Source: Clostridia bacterium
GTDB lineage: Bacteria; Bacillota; Clostridia; Christensenellales; Aristaeellaceae
Reading direction: 5' to 3'
Length of the DNA: 64,000 nucleotides
NCBI GenBank assembly: GCA_017428385.1
Contig: JAFRQX010000025.1
Span: 1-64,000 of the forward strand
The notes under the pieces: model-generated
What the model saw: only the letters and a program-made list of their open reading frames with translations
The model's database searches: none
Told to the model about the DNA's origin: nothing
Position numbers and translations under genes: made by a program
Shown: positions 7,712-14,183 of the stretch, piece by piece
How positions within the stretch are numbered: position 1 is the stretch's first letter
How the letters are laid out: each line of letters begins with the position of its first letter

Positions 7712-9883
7712 TCAACGCTGTTTGATATAAACCATGGACCGGTCCACGGAAGGGATCTCGCTGCCGTTCGGATAGAACAGCAGATGCCCTTCCTTCATCA
7801 TCAGGATTCCGGTGGAACCCTGCAGTTGTTTCTTCTCCAGCAGCAGCTGCACCAGCTTTCCTGTCAGCGCCGGGCCGCCGCCTTTCTCCAGGCAGTCTTT
7901 CCAGAGTGTGAAGTTGCATTCTCTCTCCGTGCAGCCGAAGGCCCGTCCGCTTTCCCGTACTCCGCCTTTGCCGCATACCGGGCAGACGGCCCCGGGCAGC
8001 ACTGCCGGAGGAGTCTTTCGCTTTCCGCTGCCCTTGCCGTATTTGCGTTCTTCCGCCGGGAAGCTGACAGCTGCGGCAGTATTTCGCGCATAGTCTACCA
8101 GAAAGCTGCTCATCCGGGCAATCCCGTCCATGAAGCGCTGCGGATCCTGTTCTCCGTCCGTGATGTCGTGCAGCGCCAGTTCCCAGCGTCCTGTCAGTTC
8201 CGGGCTGGATAATTCTCCAGGTACCACGTCAATCAGCATGACGCCCTTGTCTGTGGCCTGCAGGGTCTTTCCCTTCCGCTGCGCATATCCGACCTTCAGC
8301 AGCCGCTCAATGATGGCCGCCCGGGTGGCAGGCGTTCCGATGCCGCTGCCCTTCATCTGGCGGACCAGCTCTTCATCATCCAATTCCTTGCCAGCGGTTT
8401 CCATGGCTGCCAGCAGGCTGGCATCCGTATGGGGAGCCGGCGGCTTGGTCTTGTCTTCCTTGATCTTCGTACCGCGGACCGGCCTGGTATCCCCTTCCTG
8501 CAGGGGCGGCAGCGGGTTTTCACTTTCCCCTTCCTCAGCCGTCTTCTTTTTGGCCTTCGGCGGGTTCTCCAGCGGCGGCACGTCGTGCCATCCGTTGTTC
8601 ACAATCACTTTACCGGTAGTACGGAACAGATGTTCCTCCACTTTCGTGACAATCTTCGTCGCGTCATAGTCACAGGCCGGATAGAAGGCTGCCAGCAGCC
8701 GCCGTGCCACCATGTCGTACAGTTTCCGTTCATCTTCGCTGAATTTGGACGGATCAGCCCGCTTGGCGGTGGGAATAATGGCATGGTGGTCTGTTACCTT
8801 CGTCTGGTCAATGGTCCGTTTGCTCACCGGCAGTTTCCCACCGGGCAGCGCACCCGGCACAAACTTCTGGTAGGCTTCGGGCAGCAGCTTCATGGTCTGC
8901 ACCACCCGCGGGATCATATCCGGCGGAAGGAAACGGCTGTCCGTACGGGGATAAGTCAGCGCCTTGTGTTTCTCATACAGGCTCTGGGCCGTTTTCAGCG
9001 TTTTATCCGCGGTAAAGCCCAGCATACGGTTGGCGTCCCGCTGCAGGCTGGTCAGGTCATACAACTGCGGCGGAAGTTCCTTCTTCCGGGTGGTTTCCGC
9101 CTGGATTACAGTACCTGTCTTATCCTTCACTTCCGCGGCAATCTTTTCCGCGTCCTCTTTTTCCTTCAGGTGGGTATCCGGATCCAGTTTGTCGGAAAAA
9201 TATACGCCGCTGTAATCGCCGAAATCGGCAGTCAGCGTACAGAAACCTTCCGGCTTGAAGTTCTCAATTTCCTTCCGGCGTTTCACCAGGATCGCCAGTG
9301 TCGGCGTCTGTACCCGGCCGATAGACAGAAGCGTATTGTATTTCAGCGTAAAGGCCCGGCTGGCGTTCATGCCGACCAGCCAGTCCGCTTTGCTCCGGCA
9401 CCGGGCGCTCTCGTACAGGCCGTCATAGTCTGCACCCGGACGGATATCCCGGAAACCTTCCGTAATCGCCTCATCCGTCATGGAGGAAATCCACAGGCGC
9501 TGGAAAGGCTTAGTACAGCCGGCCTTTTCATAGATATACCGGAAGATCAGCTCGCCTTCCCGCCCGGCATCTGTCGCGCAGATCAGCGAATCGGTTTCTT
9601 TATCATTAATCAGCTTCTTGACCTTGCTGAATTGATCCCTGGTTGTGAAAATGACCTTCAGGGGAATGGTCTCCGGCAGGATGGGCAGCGTCGCGAAAGA
9701 CCACTTTTCATACTTCGGATCCAGTTCGTTAGGCTCTACAAGCGTCACAAGGTGTCCCACGGCCCAGGTAACGATGTACCGGTCTCCGATCAGGCATCCG
9801 TCACCGCCTGTCCGGCAGCCGAGCACCCGTGCAATATCCCGTCCCACACTGGGCTTCTCGGCAACCACCACAATCTTTCCCAT
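7712..9883 (-). CDS. topB: DNA topoisomerase III
   Basis: This 723-aa type IA topoisomerase decatenates and relaxes DNA through a transient 5'-phosphotyrosine bond. The toprim domain opens with KIVVVAEKPSVGRDIARVLG and includes CATDAGREGELIFRYI (acidic metal site). SIGRVQTPTLAI and LTYPRTDSRFLP follow, the Tyr of the latter being catalytic. The C-terminal part holds the usual SGIGTPATRA motif and a CPVCGKGG...CTEREC zinc-finger-like segment. GGAGG stands 6 nt before the ATG at 9883. An open extension back to an ATG at 10036 runs through the palindrome array and is probably not part of the enzyme. First gene of the topB / small protein / wecB / pyruvyl transferase unit. Confidence 0.95.
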   Translation of the reverse strand: MGKIVVVAEKPSVGRDIARVLGCRTGGDGCLIGDRYIVTWAVGHLVTLVEPNELDPKYEKWSFATLPILPETIPLKVIFTTRDQFSKVKKLINDKETDSLICATDAGREGELIFRYIYEKAGCTKPFQRLWISSMTDEAITEGFRDIRPGADYDGLYESARCRSKADWLVGMNASRAFTLKYNTLLSIGRVQTPTLAILVKRRKEIENFKPEGFCTLTADFGDYSGVYFSDKLDPDTHLKEKEDAEKIAAEVKDKTGTVIQAETTRKKELPPQLYDLTSLQRDANRMLGFTADKTLKTAQSLYEKHKALTYPRTDSRFLPPDMIPRVVQTMKLLPEAYQKFVPGALPGGKLPVSKRTIDQTKVTDHHAIIPTAKRADPSKFSEDERKLYDMVARRLLAAFYPACDYDATKIVTKVEEHLFRTTGKVIVNNGWHDVPPLENPPKAKKKTAEEGESENPLPPLQEGDTRPVRGTKIKEDKTKPPAPHTDASLLAAMETAGKELDDEELVRQMKGSGIGTPATRAAIIERLLKVGYAQRKGKTLQATDKGVMLIDVVPGELSSPELTGRWELALHDITDGEQDPQRFMDGIARMSSFLVDYARNTAAAVSFPAEERKYGKGSGKRKTPPAVLPGAVCPVCGKGGVRESGRAFGCTERECNFTLWKDCLEKGGGPALTGKLVQLLLEKKQLQGSTGILMMKEGHLLFYPNGSEIPSVDRSMVYIKQR

Positions 9884-9913
9884 GACACACCTCCAACTAT
9901 GATATTTTATCAC

Positions 9914-9937
9914 ATTCATAGGCATTTGCCTATGAAT
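9914..9937. repeat. array hairpin 1
   Basis: Perfect 11-bp inverted repeat, ATTCATAGGCA / TGCCTATGAAT, around a 2-nt TT loop; the outermost unit of the left arm, closest to topB. Confidence 0.9.
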
Positions 9938-10017
9938 ATTCGGCAGAAGCCTCTGTCTTCTGCCGAAATGATATATTTTGACTTCGTCAAAATGTGATAT
10001 ATTCGTCTTCGACGAAT

Positions 10018-10086
10018 GTTTTATATACTCAGCCATATATTTATCTCTCCGAACCCATATAGCAACAGGTTTCAGTAACTAAACAC
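10018..10086. other. non-palindromic core of the palindrome array
   Basis: This 69-nt segment separates the two arms and is the only part of the array without obvious self-complementarity. On the minus strand it contains TTCGGAGAG followed 9 nt later by an ATG (10034-10036). That opens a frame through the left arm and is in phase with topB. No convincing promoter is visible: a TTGCTA/TAAATA pair with 16-bp spacing is weak. Confidence 0.6.
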
Positions 10087-10212
10087 TTTCGCCGAAGGCG
10101 AAAATATCATATGGTGTTGCAGGCAACACCATATATCATATTGAGCTGTATTGCGGCTCAATATATCATGTTTGCTGAAAGCAAACATATCATTTGCCCG
10201 CTTGCGGGCAAT

Positions 10213-10247
10213 AAGAAAGGCCTCCCTAATGGGAAGGCCTTTCTTTT
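10213..10247 (-). terminator. terminator after tatD
   Basis: GAAAGGCCT / AGGCCTTTC with an inner CCC/GGG pair and one unpaired A, flanked by A and T runs on both sides, so it can terminate both strands. It overlaps the tatD stop codon (10246-10248) and closes the rplU-to-tatD operon next to the palindrome array. Confidence 0.85.
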
Positions 10248-11022
10248 ATTCATCCATTCCGTATACTTTTTTTGCATTCTCTGTCGTATATTCCGCTACT
10301 TCTTCGGGTGTTTCTCCCCGTATTTCCGCCAGCTTCATTCCCACGTACCGGACGTTAGCCGGCTCGTTCCGCCGTCCCCTGACCGGTTCCGGTGCCATGT
10401 AGGGGCTGTCCGTTTCAATCAGCAGCCGTTCCCGCGGGACAATCCGGCAGGCTTCCTGCAGCTTCGGTGCCTTTTTGAAGGTCAGCGGCCCCGCAAAGGA
10501 GATGTAATACCCGAGCTTCAGGTACTCCTTCGCGATTTCCGCGCTTCCAGAGAAGCAGTGGATAATCCCGCCGGTCAGCTTCGCCTTCATGCCTTTCATG
10601 ATTTCCAGCATTTCCGCATGCGCGTCCCGGATATGATAGGCCACGGGAGCCTTCAGATCCCAAGCCAGCTCCATCTGGCGAATGCAGACTTCCCGCTGTA
10701 TGTCCCTGGGACTGTGGTCGTAGTAAAAGTCCAGTCCGATCTCCCCGATGGCGTTGATCTTTCCCTTCCGGTACCAGTCCGCCATCTCCGCGAGATCTTC
10801 TTCCCGGAAGCCTTTGGCTTCATGGGGATGGATGCCGCCGACCGCGATGGCTCCCGCGTGCTCCCGGGCAAACCGGATAGCCCGCCGGGAGGTTTCCATA
10901 TCGGAGCCGATCACCGCGTACCGGGTAATGCCGTGCTCCGCCATACGGGCCAGCGCTTCTTCCCGGTCTTCGTCAAAGGCTTCCTCATCCACATGGCAGT
11001 GGCTGTCAAACCATTCCATCAT
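10246..11022 (-). CDS. TatD family metal-dependent hydrolase (DNase-like)
   Basis: A 258-aa TIM-barrel amidohydrolase of the TatD/YcfH family. Signature metal ligands are DSHCHVD near the N-terminus, GIHPHEA, IGEIGLDFYYD, PVAYHIRDA, HCFSGS and ETDSPYMAP. Family members act as Mg-dependent 3'-5' exonucleases in DNA or RNA quality control; the exact substrate here is not known. The start ATG overlaps the metG stop (ATGA), giving a metG-tatD pair common in Firmicutes (B. subtilis yabD follows metS). Confidence 0.93.
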   Translation of the reverse strand: MMEWFDSHCHVDEEAFDEDREEALARMAEHGITRYAVIGSDMETSRRAIRFAREHAGAIAVGGIHPHEAKGFREEDLAEMADWYRKGKINAIGEIGLDFYYDHSPRDIQREVCIRQMELAWDLKAPVAYHIRDAHAEMLEIMKGMKAKLTGGIIHCFSGSAEIAKEYLKLGYYISFAGPLTFKKAPKLQEACRIVPRERLLIETDSPYMAPEPVRGRRNEPANVRYVGMKLAEIRGETPEEVAEYTTENAKKVYGMDE

Positions 11023-13028
11023 CCGATCAGCGCGCCGTCCTCAACGCCTTCACCGACAGAAACCAGACGCAGGTTGCCGTTGTCATCCAGGGCAGACAGG
11101 ATCATACCCTGGCTCTCGATGCCGGCCAGCTTGGCAGGCTTCAGGTTGGTGATCACCGCCACCTGGGTTCCTACCAGGGTTTCCGGCTCATACCACTTCT
11201 GGATGCCGCTGACCACGGTGCGTTCACCGTCCTTGCCCAGGCCCAGGCGGAACTTCAGCAGCTTGGTGCTCTTTTCCACCTTCTCACAGGCCAGGACGCG
11301 GGCCACCTGGATCTTGCACTTGAAGAAATCATTGATATCAATCTCAGCAGGATATTCCGGCTCTTCGTGCTTCTTTTCAGCCTTCTGTTCCTTCTTCTGC
11401 TGTTTTTCTTCAGCCTTGGCAGCCTTCTTTTCTTCCTTGCCGCCGGCCAGGGCTTCCAGCTCCTTGTTCACGTCAATGCGGGGGAAGAGGGCTTCGCCCT
11501 TCTGCACCTTTGTGCCGGCAGGCAGCAGACCGAAGGTCTTCAGGCTGTCCCAGGTCTTCAGGTTTTCATCCTCGACGCCCAGCTGGCTGAAGATCCGCGC
11601 AGGCGTGGAAGGCATGAAGGGTCCGATCAGCACAGCCGCAAAACGTACGCATTCCGCAAGGGTCAGCATTACGTTAGCCAGCCGGTCCTTCTTCTCCGGA
11701 TCCTTGCCCAGCACCCAGGGCTGGGTCAGGTCGATATACTTGTTGCATTCACCGATGACCTTCCACACTTCCGCCAGGGCCTGGGAGAACTGCAGCTTGT
11801 CCATCTGCTCGTCAACGAGCTGCGGCAGCGCCGCGCAGTGCTCCTGCAGGGGTTTATCCAGTTCAGGATCCACCGCGTCTGTCCAGGCGGGCAGAACGCC
11901 GTCAAAGTACTTTTCGATCATCGCCACGGTCCGGCTGACCAGATTGCCCAGGTCGTTGGCCAGGTCCGCGTTCATACGGGTCAGGAAAGATTCATTGGTG
12001 TAGTTTCCGTCAGCACCGAAGGGCATTTCCCTCATCAGGTAATAGCGCAGCGGATCCACGCCATAACGGGCTACGATGGGCTGCGGATAAACCACATTGC
12101 CCTTGGACTTGCTCATACGGTCCGCGCCGAACAGCAGCCAGCCGTGACCGAACACCTGCTTCGGCAGAGGCAGTCCCAGCGCATGCAGCATGATCGGCCA
12201 GTAAATGGTGTGGAACCGGACGATTTCTTTACCCACCAGATGGATATCCGCCGGCCAGTACTTCTTAAACAGCTCATCATGGTCCGTGCCGTATCCCAGC
12301 GCGGTGATGTAGTTGCTCAGCGCGTCAATCCAGACGTACACGGTGTGCTTTTCGTCAAAGTCCACCGGCACCCCCCACTTGACGCTGGTACGGCTGACGC
12401 ACAGGTCCTGAAGACCCGGCCGCAGGAAGTTGGTCAGCATCTCGTTAGCCCGCTTGGCCGGCTGGATGAAGTCAGGATGGGTCTCAATATAATCGATCAG
12501 CCAGTCCTGGTATTTGCTCATTTTGAAGAAATAGCTTTCTTCCCTCATGGGCTGGCAGGGGCGTCCGCAGTCCGGGCAGACCTTCACGCCGTCCTTTTCC
12601 ACCAGCTGAGTGGGCGTCCAGAAGCTCTCACAGGGCGTGCAGTACATACCTTCATACTCGGCCTTGTAAATATCACCCTGCTCATAGAACTGGCGGAAAA
12701 TCTTCTGGACGATTTTCATATGACGTTCTTCCGTGGTACGGATGAAATCGTCGTACTGGATATCCATGAGTTTCCAAAGATCTTTCGTCTCTGCGACGAT
12801 CTTATCCACGTATTCGATCGGGGTAACACCGGCTTCTGCCGCCTTTTTCTCGATCTTCTGGCCATGCTCGTCCGTACCGGTCAGGAAATAGGCGTCATAG
12901 CCCTGCATCTTCTTAAACCGGGTCATGGTATCGGCAGCCACGGTCGTGTAGGTGTGGCCGATGGTCATGTTGCCGGACGGATAATAGATCGGCGTAGTGA
13001 TGTAGAAAGTCTTTTTGGTCTCACTCAT
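11019..13028 (-). CDS. metG: methionine--tRNA ligase
   Basis: At 669 aa this is a full-length class I aminoacyl-tRNA synthetase charging tRNA-Met. The HIGH-like motif lies in PSGNMTIGHTY, KMSKS is represented by DRMSKSKGN, and a zinc knuckle is formed by CTPC and CPDCGRPC. After an anticodon-binding helical domain there is a Lys/Glu-rich linker (about 530-565) and a C-terminal EMAP-II-like tRNA-binding OB domain. GGAGG lies 8 nt before the ATG. It follows the rpmA terminator with no clear promoter of its own, so expression by read-through is likely. No T-box or SAM riboswitch is seen upstream. Confidence 0.97.
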   Translation of the reverse strand: MSETKKTFYITTPIYYPSGNMTIGHTYTTVAADTMTRFKKMQGYDAYFLTGTDEHGQKIEKKAAEAGVTPIEYVDKIVAETKDLWKLMDIQYDDFIRTTEERHMKIVQKIFRQFYEQGDIYKAEYEGMYCTPCESFWTPTQLVEKDGVKVCPDCGRPCQPMREESYFFKMSKYQDWLIDYIETHPDFIQPAKRANEMLTNFLRPGLQDLCVSRTSVKWGVPVDFDEKHTVYVWIDALSNYITALGYGTDHDELFKKYWPADIHLVGKEIVRFHTIYWPIMLHALGLPLPKQVFGHGWLLFGADRMSKSKGNVVYPQPIVARYGVDPLRYYLMREMPFGADGNYTNESFLTRMNADLANDLGNLVSRTVAMIEKYFDGVLPAWTDAVDPELDKPLQEHCAALPQLVDEQMDKLQFSQALAEVWKVIGECNKYIDLTQPWVLGKDPEKKDRLANVMLTLAECVRFAAVLIGPFMPSTPARIFSQLGVEDENLKTWDSLKTFGLLPAGTKVQKGEALFPRIDVNKELEALAGGKEEKKAAKAEEKQQKKEQKAEKKHEEPEYPAEIDINDFFKCKIQVARVLACEKVEKSTKLLKFRLGLGKDGERTVVSGIQKWYEPETLVGTQVAVITNLKPAKLAGIESQGMILSALDDNGNLRLVSVGEGVEDGALIG

Positions 13029-13053
13029 GGTTCATTCCTCCATCATAATTGAC

Positions 13054-13082
13054 TAAAAGGGCTGTTGCGACGCAACAGCCCT
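13054..13082 (-). terminator. hairpin between rpmA and metG
   Basis: Perfect 11-bp stem AGGGCTGTTGC / GCAACAGCCCT with a 3-nt loop, followed on the minus strand by TTTTAG. The T tract is short, so some transcription may continue into metG. Confidence 0.75.
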
Positions 13083-13100
13083 GATTCATCTTGCCCGTTA

Positions 13101-13400
13101 TTACTGAGCTTCGGCCGCGGTCTCAACGGGATATACGGAGACCTGCTTGCGATCCTTGCCCAGACGCTCGAACCGAACGATACCGGTGGTCTTGGCGAAC
13201 AGGGTATCATCCTTGCCGATGCCTACATTGTGGCCGGGATGGATGTGGGTACCGCGCTGACGCACGAGGATATTGCCGGCCAGAGCCAGCTGTCCGTCGG
13301 CACGCTTCGGTCCAAGACGCTTGGATTCGCTGTCGCGGCCGTTACGGGTGGAGCCCATACCTTTTTTATGAGCGAACAGTTGAAGATTAAGCTTCATCAT
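13101..13400 (-). CDS. rpmA: 50S ribosomal protein L27 (with cleavable N-terminus)
   Basis: The 99-aa precursor starts [14 protein letters not shown]. Mature L27 begins at AHKKG; the preceding LNLQLF is the cleavage motif known from Firmicutes, cut by the Prp protease encoded just upstream. The N-terminal tail of mature L27 reaches the peptidyl transferase centre. The core [15 protein letters not shown] and the [12 protein letters not shown] segment are typical. GGAGG stands 8 nt before the first ATG, and the start overlaps the prp stop. Third gene of rplU-prp-rpmA. Confidence 0.97.
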   Translation of the reverse strand: MMKLNLQLFAHKKGMGSTRNGRDSESKRLGPKRADGQLALAGNILVRQRGTHIHPGHNVGIGKDDTLFAKTTGIVRFERLGKDRKQVSVYPVETAAEAQ

Positions 13401-13744
13401 TGTTGTTTCCTCCGTTCTTTAATGGAAAATGTCACGTTCTGCGGATAGGCTTCCGCGAGATCTTTCAGTCCCTGCCTGAGTGTCTTCATCACAATCTGGG
13501 CCTCGGCGTTTTCCTTTTCCGTTGTTTCCGGAAGTTCAAACGCCAGTACACCTTTGTCTTCGTTATACTCGGTAATATCCGGGATAACGCCGCACACGCT
13601 TTCCAGCGCGTTCACACAGGTACACCCGAGAATGGAAGCAGCCGCGCATACAATGTCACGGCCTGATTCCGCCCAGCCGCTGTGACCCTCAAGCCGGCAG
13701 CCGGTCAGGTTCTCCCCTTCCCGGTACAGGACTGCGGTGATCAT
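13397..13744 (-). CDS. prp: Prp ribosomal-processing cysteine protease
   Basis: This 115-aa YsxB/Prp family protease cleaves the N-terminal extension of L27. The catalytic dyad is visible as His21 in [10 protein letters not shown] and Cys33 in DIVCAAAS. It sits between rplU and rpmA, the standard arrangement in Firmicutes, and overlaps rpmA by 4 bp. The L27 precursor in this window carries the matching cleavage motif, so enzyme and substrate are encoded side by side. Confidence 0.95.
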   Translation of the reverse strand: MITAVLYREGENLTGCRLEGHSGWAESGRDIVCAAASILGCTCVNALESVCGVIPDITEYNEDKGVLAFELPETTEKENAEAQIVMKTLRQGLKDLAEAYPQNVTFSIKERRKQQ

Positions 13745-14052
13745 TACGCGTTGATCGCGGTGATCTCCACCTTGGTGTAGGGCTGACGATGGCCGATCTT
13801 TCTCTTGGTGTCTTTCTTGCTCTTGTACTTGTAAACGGTGATCTTTTCACCCTTTACCTGAGCAATGACCTTGCCCTCGACCTTAGCGCCTTCAATGGTG
13901 GGATTGCCGACTTTCACGTCGCCTTCGCCGCCGATCATCAGCACATCGAAGGAAATCTTGGAATCAGCTTCCTGGTTGACTTTGTCGATGTAGATCACAT
14001 CGCCCTGGGATACACGGTATTGTCTGCCGCCCGCTGCAATAATAGCGTACAT
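13744..14052 (-). CDS. rplU: 50S ribosomal protein L21
   Basis: At 102 aa it begins MYAIIAAGGRQYRV and has the L21 signature YKYKSKKDTKRKIGHRQPYT near the C-terminus. It binds 23S rRNA in the large subunit. AGGAGG lies 9 nt before this ATG. The frame is open further upstream but that part has no L21 homology and is rejected. The stop touches the prp start. Transcription probably begins at the promoter at 14142-14171, leaving a leader of roughly 85 nt. Confidence 0.97.
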   Translation of the reverse strand: MYAIIAAGGRQYRVSQGDVIYIDKVNQEADSKISFDVLMIGGEGDVKVGNPTIEGAKVEGKVIAQVKGEKITVYKYKSKKDTKRKIGHRQPYTKVEITAINA

Positions 14053-14135
14053 GGGACAGCACCTCCTGATTACAATCTCGCCGGGATTCTGAGGTTGCGC
14101 GATGCGCATTTGGACAGACCTCTCCCGAGCGGCAC
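14053..14135 (-). promoter_or_regulatory. rplU leader, possible L21 autoregulatory element
   Basis: The untranslated leader carries an inverted repeat TGCGC-ATC-GCGCA and a GGAGAGGTCTGTCC-like region. In many Firmicutes rplU operons are preceded by an L21 leader RNA; position fits, but a match to that motif was not verified. Confidence 0.35.
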
Positions 14136-14141
14136 TGAAAT

Positions 14142-14171
14142 AAGATATCACTTCCGGCCCTTGCCTGTCAA
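14142..14171 (-). promoter_or_regulatory. promoter of rplU-prp-rpmA
   Basis: Minus-strand perfect -35 TTGACA (14166-14171), 18-bp spacer, -10 TATCTT (14142-14147). Confidence 0.65.
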
Positions 14172-14183
14172 GCATTATTTGCG

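Larger units (their letters stand above)
9898..10212. repeat. two-armed palindrome array with constant ATATCAT linkers
   Basis: Nine short, nearly perfect palindromes of differing sequence are strung together. Left arm: 9914-9937, 9939-9967, 9975-9993, 10001-10017. Right arm: 10087-10103, 10111-10132, 10140-10162, 10170-10186, 10194-10211. Stems are 6-11 bp with loops of 2-9 nt (TT, TTC, GAA, AG and others). Right-arm linkers are all exactly ATATCAT (10104-10110, 10133-10139, 10163-10169, 10187-10193). Left-arm linkers are ATGATAT (9968-9974) and GTGATAT (9994-10000), the opposite orientation, and another ATGATAT lies at 9899-9905. Read outward from a non-palindromic core (10018-10086), each arm is hairpin-linker-hairpin with the same polarity. 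This fills the gap between topB and the tatD terminator. No known named repeat class is recognised. Confidence 0.9.

Noticed and set aside
8429..9997. 522-codon plus-strand frame over topB and the left array arm
   Set aside because: Shadow of topB in another frame; composition is typical of antisense frames in GC-rich DNA.
9898..10212. CRISPR array
   Set aside because: The constant unit is only 7 nt and the variable units are palindromes of 17-29 nt. CRISPR has constant repeats of 23-47 nt and non-palindromic spacers, and no cas genes are present.
10111..12003. 630-codon plus-strand frame starting in the right array arm
   Set aside because: It runs antisense through tatD and metG, both certain genes. 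The array part has no ribosome site on this strand.
11367..13052. 561-codon plus-strand frame
   Set aside because: Antisense to metG, no homology seen.
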